Origin: Thermothielavioides terrestris NRRL 8126
Taxonomy: Eukaryota > Ascomycota > Sordariomycetes > Sordariales > Chaetomiaceae
Assembly: GCF_000226115.1 (NCBI RefSeq)
Contig: NC_016457.1
Coordinates: 5,704,001 to 5,768,000, forward strand
Direction of reading: 5' to 3'
Length of the DNA: 64,000 nt
Below the pieces are notes generated by a model, which was given only the letters and a program-made list of their open reading frames with translations, did not search any database and was not told the DNA's origin. Of this stretch, positions 34,432 to 45,874 are shown one piece after another. The translations under genes were made by a program, and so were the position numbers. The first letter of the stretch is position 1. Each line of letters opens with the position of its first letter.

Positions 34432-36497
34432 TCATATATCAGAGTCCCGCATTGAAGGGTGCAACAGTTCATCCATCGGGCAGGCCTCCAGGGCGTCTCG
34501 ATACTTTTCGAGCATAGCTCGAGCTTCTGGGCCACGTTCACTCAAAACTCGGAAAGCACTGCCCGCCCCATCGCCTCTGCCTCTGGCAAGGATAAACGAG
34601 GCCGATCTCAACCGCCACCCGAACGGCAGGCGGCCGCCATGGGCGAACTTCCCAAACGCCAGGAACTGGAGCGAGCCGATCCCTTGCGGCCCAAATGCCC
34701 ACTCAGCGAACTCGATGAATTGGGGCCGGAGCCAGGAACGAAGGCGGCCGTCATCCTCGTCGTCATCCCCGTTGACGTCCCTGTTGACGTCCTGATCTGC
34801 CCCATCATCACTATCTGGATCGCGAAAGCTGAGTCTTGCGGTGTCCTTGAAGGCCCAGGAGACGTATCCGTCGTAAAGACTGAAAGGGGGTTGGCGGATG
34901 TGGAGCACTTTCAACGAATCCTTCGACATGAAAGGCCGCAATATAGGTCTCTTAACATCGGTCGTGGTAATCAGCATGATCCCACGCTGGGGTCTGGAAC
35001 ACTCTCAAGTGTCAGTTAATACGTACCAGCAGCTCCGGGTGGCAATGCCGGCCAATGAACTCGAGATCGCAGCTTCCAAAGAAATAAAACCAGCAATCGT
35101 CTGGAATGTCGTCGAGTGCATCCGGAACAGGGTGGATGAATCTCTTGAGAGTTGCACGGTGATGGAGGGCACTGTTCAAAAGGCGTTGAGGATCCAGCAA
35201 GCGCTTCTGTGTGACGAAGAGCTCCTCCAAGCCCTGGAAGGCGCCGAGGAACCCTTCCATCGCCGAGAGACCGACGAGGTCTTTTTGCCAGCGGTGGTCT
35301 TGAATCTCGAGCTTTTTGAGCCTGACAGGAAGGCCGAGATCCGTGACATGCGCGAGAAACTCAGGCCAACCTGGACATTCCCGCAGGATGAGGGTCCTGA
35401 GAGTCATGAAGTTGATCGCTGGTGCCATGGCCCCCACAACGGGCACTTGTGAGAGAGACAATGTACGGATCGCTGGGAAGAGGGGCTGCGGAGATTGCCT
35501 CGAAAGACCAAAGAGTTTGTTGGCACACCAAGTCTCTGCTACCCCAAAATCACCCTCGGCTTCGCTGCGATGTAGCCAAGGTGCCATGTCAGTCACAAAA
35601 TCCAGGTGATTGACAAAATCTAACTCAAGATCTTGCAACCGCCCTGAGTTGTTTTCAATCGCACTGGACAAGGTGTTAAGGTGGTGGGCTCCGGGGGCTT
35701 TCCAACGGAGGCTATGAAGCCGGCGCAGCGCCGACAAGTCGATTTCACACTCTGGATGGCGATTATCCCTGCAGTATGGGTTGGTTGTCAGGGCCAAAGA
35801 TTGCAGCATGGGATGGTTGAGCGGCACCGCTCCAGGGGGTCCTAAAACCTCGGACGGGACGCAGGTGCCCAAATCCCAGCTATAGGGAGGTGCGGGAGGT
35901 AATCAGGTCCTTCCAGTCAGCGGAGCCCATGACTCAGCAGCTGGGCAGCGGAACGGGGCACATGTACATACCTGAAGCTGTGTAGCTGGCCGGGCCGGAG
36001 CCGCTTGACCACCGACTCGGTCTTCCGGGCCAGCTGATGGAAGCGGGGCAACCCAACCCACTGTTCGCGATCTTCCTCCTCAGCCTCAGAATCGCCAGAG
36101 CTCGATTCGTTCTCAAACTCGCCCCCCGACGAATCTGTAGCCTCATGAGGGCATCGTCTGTCCGTGAAACGCAAGAAGTCGGCGCGAAAGTGGAGCTGCC
36201 GGGCAAGTTGGAGACGGGCCTGCGGTATGGCTTCGGCTTTGATTTGGTGGAGGCTGTACTCGGGGGGTTCAATGGAGACAGACTCCCAAAGCGCCTGGAC
36301 AACAAGCGTATGGCAGCGTTTGCAGACCAGAGAGAGCGCTTTTAGATCCGCTTTGCTCAACTATTGAATATGTATGTTGTCAATTACCTCCCACTACAAG
36401 GGACAAGGGGCCCGAAGTATCGGATAGATAAACTGACCTTCTCGATTACACAGATGAACAGTTCCGTTGGTAGAATCTCTAATCCTGGGGGCGGCAT
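34432..36497 (-). CDS. F-box protein with LRR-like C-terminal region
   Basis: Exons 36,438-36,497, 35,973-36,360, 35,027-35,879 and 34,432-34,986 (introns about 77, 92 and 40 bp) join to about 618 aa; donor at 35,972 gives the phase that restores HSFSWDLGTCVPSEV. The N-terminus is a clear F-box, LEILPTELFICVIEKLSKAD followed by LKALSLVCKRCHTL, and exists only after joining a 60-base first exon that starts at ATG 36,497. Two acidic low-complexity stretches follow (Ser/Glu/Asp near residues 100-115; Asp/Gly near 485-505). The central region has irregular Leu-rich segments (LRTLILRECPGWPEFL; LEELFVTQKRLLDP) like those that bind substrates. The expected role is substrate adaptor of an SCF ubiquitin ligase. 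Confidence 0.8.
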
Positions 36498-38271
36498 GGC
36501 GTGCAATGTAATCCGTAGTACCCGTCAACAGAAGCCCGTAACAAAGGTACTCTGAGGCGCAGGCGTTGAGATTCGCAGGATGGCTCAAGCAAAAGGTGAA
36601 CAAACGGAGAAGGAGGTGTTGGCCCCACATGCGATGAAGAAGCGGGGAAGCTTTGATGTCGGTGGAACCTGAAAGTTGATCATGTCAGGAAAGGCGCGGG
36701 CGCCCCCGCCTTGCTCCAGCATGGAATGTTTGGCTGGCCAAAAGGATTCCGAAAACAGTCGGAAGGCCCGACCCAAGTGGCCAGCGGCTATGACGCCGCC
36801 AGTGGCCAAGCGTCTCAGCGACGAACGGAACAGAATGTGCGCTATTATTAGCATGCTACCTTACCTGTATGTATTGTACGGAATGCATACCAGCAATTGA
36901 AGCTTTACTGCTGTCCAGGGCTGGTCGCCTATTGTTGTGTCGCGGAAAGCATAGGTAGTGACGAATACAGGTTGCATTCAACAAGCAGAAGGTCTGGTGA
37001 CGTCGGCCCTGGTTGATTGCGTGGACAACCAAGTGTCGGAACATAAATGCCAAGGCGAGGGCTGCTGATGGATGATCAACCTGATCCAGTAAGGATTGAA
37101 CCCCCGGGCCCCCCTGCCTGGAAGTGGAAGGTGGTGCGGCTGATGTGTGCGCACTGCTGGGAGAATGGCAGTGACTGCCTGCCTTGAGAAGTACCTTAGG
37201 TAACTGGGCCACATGGCTTTTTGCCCCTGCCAGGTGAAGGTCAGTGCCGTTGTCGAGGGGCCCGGGGCTCTGTTTGGACGAGGTTGCGGCTTCAAGAAAC
37301 ATCCAATGTTTTCTTCCACTGGACTTCGTGGTGAAGGCATTGCTTTCAGAGGGCTAGGGCAGGCAACTCCTCTAACTCAAGAATTGCATCACTGTCGTGT
37401 ACACCTCATACATGATCGGCGACAACAGTGACTACACTAGTCTCGTCGATCCGCCGAGTCGGTTTTCCGTCTAGCACCTATCTCAATTTCGGGCGCCTTC
37501 GGGCCGGAAGGCCCCCGCCCGGGCCGAGAGGCTGCGTAACTGCAAGCAGAATTGTTGTGAAAGTGATTGCGGCGGCGGTCTGAGGTGGCATGATTCAAGG
37601 GCCAGTGTTTTCGTGGATTGCTGTCGATGGCCGGGGACGGGAATTTGCGGATGACGCTGCATCCTGCGTGTTGAAAAAAATGAGTCAGACAGGGCACGGT
37701 GTGCAGGGTCAAACTTCCCGTTTCCCCTGGGCACACCCCCACTGAGCAGCACGCCCCACTGAGTGACGAAGGGCAGCGTGTCTCTGTCCAGTCCGAGATG
37801 CTGGTCAGCTCAGGTTACACAAGTGTAACGAGAATACTCCGTGTTCCGCACCTTATTCCAATCTAAATTAGTTCCGTAATCAGATCCTTCGGCCGCGATG
37901 CCAAGGCTCGCCACTTCGTCCATTGGAACAAACGACGGTCTGTTGTTGCGAAATGAGCAGTTGGCGCGCCAAGCAGTTAACTTACGCATTTCGTGCGTGT
38001 GCGGCGCTGCCCAGCCGTTGCAGATCCAGGACTCGGTGATCGGTGATCGGGGCTGGCAGCCACCGAGTTCTCCGGTCCTCGTTGTTGTACGGAATACTTA
38101 AGCCTTCATCCTGTCTCGACGTTCCTGTCGACCCTCCTCGCCGCCATCGTGAACACTCACCCACACCAGCAGACGTACGGAATACCTTCCTGTACCTCCT
38201 ACACTACCTAAGGTACCGAACATACACCCAACCGTGCCAAGCCGCTTTCTTTGGTTCCACAAGCATGTGCC
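36498..38271. other. 1.8-kb intergenic region with repeated short motifs
   Basis: Lies between divergent genes (F-box protein and monooxygenase). It contains near and exact copies of GTACGGAATAC (36,876; exact at 38,087 and 38,175) and the near-palindromes TACCTTAGGTA (37,192) and TACCTAAGGTA (38,206). Minus-strand open frames near 36,585-37,340 are short and not protein-like. No gene called. Confidence 0.5.
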
Positions 38272-39879
38272 ATGGCTTCCAACGCTAGCACTCCTGCCCC
38301 GCCCCCCCTCCGCGTTCTTATCTCCGGCGCGGGCATTGCCGGCCCTGCCCTCGCTTTGGTAAGTCCAAGCAGAGTTACCCCACATGTCCGGGTCCGGGTC
38401 CGAGTCCGAGTCCGAGTCCGAGTCCGAGTCCGGCTTGGCCCGCCCATTTCCCCAATCTCCGAAATGATCCCCAATTCCCGAGCTTCCAACCCCGGGAACA
38501 ACTTACACTACACCAAAAAAACCTTATTGCAACAAACCCAAGCTAACCCAACCGCACCACCATGCTCGCAAAAACCACAGCACCTCACCCGCCTCCCTCC
38601 CCCGCTCAAATGCGACATCACAATCGTCGAGCGCCACCCGACGCTGCGCACGACGGGCCAGCAGATCGACCTGCGCGGGCAAGGCATCGACGCGATGCGC
38701 GTGACCGGCCTGGAGCCCCAGGTGCGCGCCATCGTCGTCAACGAGCCCGGCCTGCGCTACATGGACCGCCGCGGCCGCACCGTCGCCTACATGGCGAGCA
38801 ACAAGACGGGTAAAGGCGCGCAGACCTTCTCGGCCGAGTGGGAGATTATGCGCGGCGATCTGTGCAGGGTGCTGTACGAGGCGACCGTCGGGCTGGACGG
38901 CGTGAGATACGTGTTTGGGAAGACGGTGGAGGAGATCGCGCAGCCGCTGGAGGCGGAGCAGAAGCGGAAGGGCCCCGTGAGGGTGCGCTTCGACGACGGG
39001 AGCGAGGGCGAGTATGACTTGCTCGTCGGGTGCGACGGCGTCGGGTCGCGCACGCGCCGGCGCATGTTCACCGACGGCCGCAAGGAGAACCTCCTGCACG
39101 TCGGCGCGTGGTTCGCGCTATTCAGCGTCCCCCCGCGCGACGGCGACACCGCCGACGCGACGTACTACCACCTCCCCGGGCGCCGGACCGTCATGACGCG
39201 GCGCGACCGGCCCGACTGCCTGCGCGTGGCCCTCGGCTACGCCGGCGACGACGAGCGGCTGTTCGAGGCGATCCGGCACGGCACCGTCGCCGAGCAGAAG
39301 GAGGCCTGGGCCAACCTGTTCCGCCACGACATGCACCAGTCGTGGAACATGGAGCGCTACCTCGACGGCATGCTGCACTCCGCCGAGGCCGAGCAGGACT
39401 TTTACACGCAGGAACTGGTGCAGGTCCGGCTGGACAGCTGGTCCGAGGGCAGGGTGGTGCTGCTCGGCGATTCGGCCTTCTGCCCGTGCCCCCTGACCGG
39501 CTTCGGCACCTCGCTGGCGCTCGCGGGCGCCTACGTGCTCGCCGGGGAGATCGCGCGGGCCTGCAGCCGGGCGCACTCGGCGGGCGGCGGCGGCGCCGCC
39601 AACCCGTGGGACGCCATCCCCGACGCGCTGGCCGCGTACGAGACGACGCTGAGGCCCCTCGTCACGCACGTGCAGGACATGCCGGTCAGGACGATCGTCC
39701 GGTACGCCATCCCAAAGAGCGGCTGGGTCATCACCTTCTACCAGTGGATGTTCTGGCTGTTGATCGGCGTGCTTCGGATCGACAAGCTCCTGGCCAGGTT
39801 CGGGTCGGACGATAAGGGGCAGTGGAAACTGCCCATCTATCCGGAACTGTCGAGTCCTGCGTATAAGGAGCGGAAGTAA
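38272..39879 (+). CDS. FAD-dependent monooxygenase (PHBH/TetX-like)
   Basis: Exons 38,272-38,358 and 38,581-39,879 give 461 aa. The N-terminus carries the FAD-binding Rossmann motif VLISGAGIAGPALAL. After the join come CDITIVERHP, the substrate-side RTTGQQIDLRGQGI, the DG motif YDLLVGCDGVGSRTR, and the second FAD motif VLLGDSAFCPCPLTGFGTSLALAGAYVLAGE. A hydrophobic stretch near residues 415-435 (WVITFYQWMFWLLIGVL) may contact a membrane. Group A flavin monooxygenases of this kind hydroxylate aromatic or polyketide substrates with NAD(P)H and O2. The start at 38,272 is chosen for its CCATGG context; an in-frame ATG at 38,251 would add seven residues. The 222-bp intron is a multiple of three without stops, so the unspliced frame is also open. 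Confidence 0.9.
   Translation: MASNASTPAPPPLRVLISGAGIAGPALALVSPSRVTPHVRVRVRVRVRVRVRVRLGPPISPISEMIPNSRASNPGNNLHYTKKTLLQQTQANPTAPPCSQKPQHLTRLPPPLKCDITIVERHPTLRTTGQQIDLRGQGIDAMRVTGLEPQVRAIVVNEPGLRYMDRRGRTVAYMASNKTGKGAQTFSAEWEIMRGDLCRVLYEATVGLDGVRYVFGKTVEEIAQPLEAEQKRKGPVRVRFDDGSEGEYDLLVGCDGVGSRTRRRMFTDGRKENLLHVGAWFALFSVPPRDGDTADATYYHLPGRRTVMTRRDRPDCLRVALGYAGDDERLFEAIRHGTVAEQKEAWANLFRHDMHQSWNMERYLDGMLHSAEAEQDFYTQELVQVRLDSWSEGRVVLLGDSAFCPCPLTGFGTSLALAGAYVLAGEIARACSRAHSAGGGGAANPWDAIPDALAAYETTLRPLVTHVQDMPVRTIVRYAIPKSGWVITFYQWMFWLLIGVLRIDKLLARFGSDDKGQWKLPIYPELSSPAYKERK
38386..38433 (+). repeat. Hexanucleotide microsatellite, eight GTCCGR units, inside an intron
   Basis: Units in order: GTCCGG twice, GTCCGA five times, GTCCGG once, with no interruption (48 bp). 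It lies wholly within the monooxygenase intron. Six-base units keep any copy-number change frame-neutral. Confidence 0.95.
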
Positions 39880-40353
39880 TCAGGGCCGACAGCGAACTAC
39901 TCAGTGTATGGGAAGACACCTACGGACGGTCGCTCGCCACTCTCGTCGCAGCATGTTTTTATCTTTTGTATCATAGTCGCATCGCTTGGCGTTCAAACAG
40001 ATACCACTCTTGTGATTGTAGGATAGCAATACCACATTACCATGGTTCAAACATCGTGAGCATTTTCGCGGGCCTGAGGTTATCCACGGGTCTTGAACGA
40101 GTCCCAGAGTAGCAGAGGGATGCTAGCTAAGTGGGGATATCTAGCTGGCTTCTAGAAGGTGGCTACAAAATGAATGCATTTCATCGTCCATGTTCCTCGA
40201 ACCGTTTTGCAGTTACACTAAAGTGTAGACTGGGGGATAAGGGCAAACGCTCATCAAACCCCGCCGGCAACCTGCCACCACTTCCTTAGTTGAGTGCTCT
40301 GCTTTTCATTGAGTTGATGACATACAAGCCCGCGGTCAACGCGCAACCCCTAT
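39880..40353. other. Intergenic, convergent 3' ends
   Basis: Between the convergent monooxygenase and Egh16-like genes. No gene or clear structure seen. Confidence 0.5.
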
Positions 40354-41687
40354 CTATTCAGCACCTCCTGAGCTGCGCTTCGCCCACCGCAAAACCCTCA
40401 GCCCTTGCGCCCCATTGACACTGTTCACCTGACCACCGTTGCGACTGACAATGGAGTCGACATCGGCGGTAGCCCTGCCGTTATTCCCGCCCTTTCCGCC
40501 CCTGCTCGCGCCCTTGCCAGTCTTTGCCGTCTGTGTTGCGGCGGAGCCGATCGTAATTGTCGTAGCTGTCGTAGCAGCCGCCGTGGCCGTGGAAGAGGCG
40601 GCCCCAGCACCACCAGCCTGACCGCCTGACAGGTCGACGGCGGGCGTCTGGGTCGGAGCCGGCTTGGACACGACGCTCTCGGCCAGGAGGGCGCTGACGA
40701 TCGCGGCCGCCCGCTGGTTCTCGGCGAGGCCGTCGGCCTGGTTGGCCGCGATGGCCGCCGGCAGGTCCTTGTTGTTCTGCTGCACCTGCTTCAGCACCGC
40801 GTCGAGCGACTGCTGCGTGTCGATGTTCTGCGGCGTGTTGACGTGCGGTTCCGTGTCCACCTGCTGGACGGCGAAGCAGCCTCCCTGTTTGATGTCCGTT
40901 AGTTAGGAAGTTGGCGTCTGGGATGGTTGAAATCGTCGGGAGGGGAAAAAGGGAGCTCGGCTTACGAAAGGACCCGCCAAGGCATTGTTACGGCACCGAA
41001 CGGTACAGACATTGCCCGTAGACGCTGTTGTGTGTGTCAGTCGAGACTTGGGAATGATGCTGCTGTGGCGCTGGTGCTCCGGAATGCAGGAGCACTTACC
41101 ACCGATGCACTTGAAGCTCTGCGGCATTACGACCGTCATGACGAAGTCCTTCGTCTTGTCCTGGGAGAAGCCGTTGACCCCAGGGACGTTGTTCTCCACT
41201 GTCAGGTTCGTTGTGAACTTGCCCGTGTTGCCCGTCTCCTCGAGGTCGCAGAAGAACGGGCCGGCGCCGTCGGCGTTGACCTGGTGGACAGTGACCTTCA
41301 ACTTGGTGCCCGACTTCACTTGCGTGACCTGGCCCGCAGCCAGCGCATTCTCCGTGTTCTCGCCGATGTCGATGTTGCCAGACAACTCGGTCCTGCCGCA
41401 CTCATTGACAATGTTTGCTTCGATCTCGGCGTCTCGGATGATAGTGGCATCCTGCTGGCAAGGACTGATGGAGGTGCAGTTGCGGGCAAGGGCCAAGTCC
41501 ACTAAGTAGCAGGCATTAGAAACAGGGTTCAGTGGACACTTAAGTTTTCGTATTTCGTAGTTATAGTACCTTTGAATCCAACACTGGCTGGAGATCCTGG
41601 CTCGCCTTGGATGTTGATAAGCTGGGCATGGCCGCTGGCCAAGGCCAGTATTGCCGACAAGACCAGGAACACGTCGTAGCTCAACAT
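40354..41687 (-). CDS. Egh16-like secreted protein (gEgh16/Mas3 family)
   Basis: Exons 41,570-41,687, 41,100-41,501, 40,966-41,024 and 40,354-40,884 (introns 68, 75 and 81 bp) join to 369 aa, each join checked for phase. The N-terminus is a signal peptide with a hydrophobic core (VFLVLSAILALASGHA). The mature part has the conserved family blocks: GSPASVGF, LARNCTSISPCQQDATIIRD, NECGRTELSGNIDIGENTEN, HQVNADGAGPFFCDLEETGN, and GNVCTVRCRNNALAGPFGGCFAVQQ, which is formed only by splicing. The cysteines are regularly placed and probably paired. The C-terminal 100 residues are Ala/Thr/Gly-rich with a basic RGGKGG stretch. Members are secreted during infection or surface growth in several fungi and are also present in saprobes, so pathogenicity cannot be inferred. 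Confidence 0.93.
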
Positions 41688-44360
41688 TGTTGTGCTGTAG
41701 GTAGTGCGCTTGGAGGTTCTCTCGTTGCGGAAGTATTATTTTCAATGAGTTGCGTGGGAGAACAGTGATGACGGGGCCCGGCCCAGAGAATGAGAGAAGT
41801 GAAGCAACCAAAGTCAGGCTGGGTCCAGCAGCTGTGTGGAAGCTAAGCAACGGAAAGAAAACACGGCTTGGTTGAATACGTTGAGATAAATACACCTGAC
41901 TAGCGATGGGTGATGACGCAGCGTTACTTCGCTGTGACTTCCATTACTTCCAACCTCCAACAGCGCTCGTCGCATCGTGGTGGAGTTTTGTTTCGTCTTT
42001 TCCTTCTGAGCGAGACGAAAGGGACGCTACTTGGACAGGCACGCAGAGCGACGGAGTTGAGGAGTCCTTACCTTCTCTTCATGCCGCTTGCGCGGTCGCC
42101 GGGAAGCGCCCCCTGAGACTGATGCAAGTTGGTTCCCCTTAAGGGAAGGATCCACGCCACTCGGAAACGCGCTCCTGGAGGCGCCAGATTCCAGGGCTGG
42201 TGAGCGGGAATAGGAGCCATGCTGTGGGATCGCCCTTATGTTTATCATGAGCGGGCGGATCAGCCGGCGAGCAGCAGGGGCTGAGCATATACAAGGTAGG
42301 AGACATCTAAGGGGGTTCTCGGAGAAGATGATGCAACGGCCACCCCGTACGGAGATCAGAAACACGCCAAGCGCAATGCAGTCAGTTGACGGATGTTGCT
42401 GTATCCACTCAACCTGGAAGTCGTCAGTCGATCATGAAACAAACCGTACGATACCTGCTGTAAGCGGCAAGTATCACCGGGAATAGGCGAACCAACGCAC
42501 CCGGCAGTCAGGTCAGGAAGGTTCTAACGAACTTCACCACGGCGGATTGATTCCTTATTGTGGATATTGATGAACCGTCTCACGGACAATGAAGCCATGT
42601 GAGGTTGTTGGGACTGCATGAGGCCAAGATGTAGATATAAAATAGATGGTAGGATACCAAGATCACAGGGGATGGAGCCCAAGGTGCGGAAGTTGTTCTC
42701 TCTGATATTGGTGATGCCCACCAAAGGAGGTGTCCGCGTTTGTGCAGGCCTTCAGGTGATTAGTTACAGCTTGGCACGCTCTAACCTGGGTGCAAGTTCC
42801 ATAGTTAGATATCATTTTGGTTTTGACACTGATGACCATCCAGGAACGAATCATGAGGCTGCTTAGGTATTGCCTCGTCTCTCCATCCGGAGATAGCGCG
42901 TGCATGTTGAGGAAAGAAGGTTACCTGGAAATATTCCTCCGCTGCGGACTATGCGATCCTGTTCGAATGTCGCTGACATTCAAGATAGGGGTATCCGGTC
43001 GATGATGGCCATGGTTCGAGCCAGGCATCAACATCCAGAAGCTGGATCATCATTCGCCCTCTTCTCCCAAGAGTTTGCCTAGTGGTCTTGAAAGCTGTCA
43101 CTACTGCGTCTATAGTGCATACATCAAGGATAACTAACAACGCAACGTCTTCCAGGACCCGAACAAGCACCCTCTAGGAGCATTTTAGCGCGTACAAGCC
43201 GCAGCCGGTGCCCCGAGGATGGCCCCTCAGCTGCGTTTCTACACACAAGGTAGTGCGACAGTTTCACCCTCTCAAGATTTATGATGATATGTACTGTACC
43301 AAGTAAACATGCACCGCAAATTGTTCGCCCTGCTGCAGGACAGAGGTGATCACAAGAACCAGGACGACCGTCTTTCGAAAATAGCATCAGCGAGAGTACA
43401 TTGCATCATATTGTCAGCACACACCGCCAAGCTGAACTGACCCGGACGAGAAGGACTCGGCGTGAGGCTTGATTAAGCTGCCAAGCCAGAGAGCCAAGAT
43501 CCAGCGTTTACCCGCGATGCTCCCAACAGCCCTCAGCACACAGCAACAGCAAAGCCCCGCGGGGTCATCCAGATAGATTGCTGATTTCGGCAAGCCCTCC
43601 GAAGGGGGCACCCAACAGACGGCAACCGGACTCGGCAGCGAGAAACATGCACGGTCACGAAGCCAAGAAGCCTGGCGTTGAACAGCCGTTGGGGCCAAAA
43701 AGTCGGAGAGCAGCCCCCAACTGCCGAGGCCTGGACCCCAAAGAGAAATATACACAGCGCCCGCTGCACCTCCCGGGATGTGGATGATGCTGTGGGATGG
43801 ACTCGTCACGGGCCAACGTGCAGGCCGCCCAAGCGGTTGTTTAGCCGGCCTCCAGGAGCGCCAACTTCGCTCGCTGGACGAGCCGATTCGCTCCGCCGGG
43901 CGGGCTCGCCTTCAGCAGCGGAGATTAAAAATCCGGGGAACAGCCTTGGCGTGCAACCGCATGGTAAGACGGGGTGCGCGAGGTCCAATCAGGGGGGGCT
44001 CGTTTCTAAAGTCGTTGTTTGCGCTCTTTGCGCCATATGGACGACGTTTTTACGGAGCTATATGCGGCACTTGCGGTCTTCCTTCCCTTGGGCCTTGGCG
44101 CCGGCAGCACTGCTCTTGCCTTCGGGTGAATGCCTCGGTGGCGCAATCCGGATATTGGACGCGCCTTCCATCTTGCGCGGTATGCCTGAAGTTGTTCGAG
44201 TGGCGAGGGCAAGAGGTTTGGGACCAATCGAACATGTAAATAGTGAACCCACACCCGGCTTCACACCGATCGTTTTCCATCGTGGTCGCATCCGCCCAGA
44301 TAATTTCATCGCTTTTTTCCTCCTGCAGGAATTAAAGATCCTGGTCAGCGCTGTGAAGCC
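41688..44360. other. 2.7-kb intergenic region without confident genes
   Basis: Lies between divergent genes for two secreted proteins (Egh16-like and intradiol dioxygenase). Base composition is mixed and not RIP-like. Open frames (for example plus-strand 43,678-44,364 and minus-strand 44,058-44,621) overlap promoters or the dioxygenase exon and lack domain features. The region could hold long promoters, a noncoding RNA, or a decayed gene; nothing specific is supported. Confidence 0.5.
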
Positions 44361-45874
44361 ATGACTCTCAAGAACTTGCTGGCCGGTCTGCTGCTGGCGG
44401 CGCCTCTGGCGTTCGCCCACCCGGGCAAGGAGGAGGTGTACGCCCACGCGGCGCAACCGCTCGAGCGCAAGTCGCTCGCCCACTGCGAGAAGGAGTTCTC
44501 GCACCCCGAGTTCGTCAGGAAGACGGTCGAGATCCACGGACGCGAACTGGCCCGGCTGCGGCGATCGCTGGGCATCGTGGAAGACAACTTGGAGAAGTAA
44601 GCCGGGGAACACACCACTCATCCCCGTCCATCGCAGGCATTCATCGGGAGCTGACCGTCGACTCCATCAGGCCCAAGCTGCATCCGCGCGACTACATCTC
44701 GGTGTCCAAGATCGACCACAAGAGCAACAAGACGGTCACCAAGGGCATGGATCTGAGCACGCTCTTCACGGACTCGGGCGCCTGCATGTTGACGCCGTCT
44801 GTCGACCAAGGCCCGCTGTGTAAGTCTGGGAATTCCTTAGCAGGTGCTGCGAAGGTGTAAAATAACTCGCTGACGACCTGCTTGCAGACGTGAAAGGCGA
44901 GGAGATCCGGAAGAACATTACCGGCGGCGAGGCCGGCATCAAGTTGACGCTGGCCATCCAAGTGGTCGATTACAAGACGTGCAAGACGGTGCCGAACGCT
45001 TATGTGGACATATGGAGCTCCAACTCGACCGTGCGTGCTCCGTGCCTCCCAGCCACCCACCCGCTCACTGCCGGGACGCCACGGTATACAGCTAACCGCC
45101 GTTTGGGCTTGGGGAACAGGGCATCTATGTCGGCGTGCAAGGCTACCCGGGCATGGGCGACCCGAAGGACTCGTCGATCCTGATGGGCACGACGCTGCGC
45201 GGCGTGCAGCCGACCGACGACCACGGCATCGCCTCCTTCGACTCGCTCATGCCGGGCCACTACACAGGACGGGCGACACACATCCACGGTAAATACCCTC
45301 GCCCTTTTTCATCCCCTCCCCTCCCTCCTTCGTCTAGCTTGTCTCTCTCCATCCGAAGCCTGCCCCTAACCACCCCGGCAATGCTGCAGCAATCGTCTAC
45401 ATCGGCGCGACCAAACAGCCCAACAACACAATTACCGGCGGCCACGCCGCGCACGTGGGGCAGCTGTACTTCGACCAGTCGCTGCTGACAGCGGTCAACT
45501 CCCTGGCGCCGTACAACACCAACACGATGCGCGTGACGCCCAACACGGCCGACTACCTGTTCATGCAGGGGGCCAACGGGGACGACCCGATCGTGCGGTA
45601 CGCGCTGGTGGGCAACGAGCTGTCGCAGGGCATGTTCGCGTGGATCCGCTTCGGCATCGACCAGCAGGCCAGCAAGACGGTCAACCCGGCCGCCTTCTGG
45701 ACCGACAAGGGCGGCGTCATGAACCCCAACGGCCCCGTCGCCCAGCTCACCGGCGGCGGCTTCGGAGGCGGCTTTGGCGGCTGGCCTGGCTGGGGCGGCG
45801 GGAAGAAGCAGCGGGCTGCGGAGAAAGAGGACAAGGAGGAGGAGGAGGAGGAGGAGGTTGAGAAGGAGGAGTGA
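44361..45874 (+). CDS. Secreted intradiol ring-cleavage dioxygenase
   Basis: Five exons, 44,361-44,596, 44,671-44,819, 44,888-45,030, 45,120-45,288 and 45,390-45,874, join to 393 aa; introns are 74, 68, 89, 101 bp. The first acceptor was chosen at 44,670 because an earlier AG (44,636) breaks the frame. A signal peptide (LLAGLLLAAPLAFAHP) leads the protein. Expected iron ligands of the family are visible: Tyr in PNAYVDIWSSN, Tyr in MPGHYTGRATHIH, and the two His of the THIH segment and nearby. Secreted members cleave catechol-type aromatics, often lignin-derived, outside the cell. The C-terminus is unusual: a Gly/Phe/Trp stretch (GGGFGGGFGGWPGWGGG) and then a basic-acidic tail with a Glu run ending KEE. 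Confidence 0.92.

Noticed and set aside
39030..39815. Second frame of 261 codons inside the monooxygenase
   Set aside because: Arg/Pro/Ala-rich shadow of a GC-rich coding exon.
40354..41687. Calling the Egh16-like protein a virulence factor of this organism
   Set aside because: The family also occurs in non-pathogenic fungi; sequence alone supports only a secreted family member.
43678..44364. Plus-strand open frame of 228 codons before the dioxygenase
   Set aside because: Overlaps the promoter and start of the dioxygenase gene, has no recognisable domain and no splice support.
28861..45874. Secondary-metabolite gene cluster (methyltransferase, monooxygenase, dioxygenase)
   Set aside because: No polyketide synthase, peptide synthetase, terpene synthase, transporter or pathway regulator lies among them, and they are separated by unrelated genes over 16 kb.
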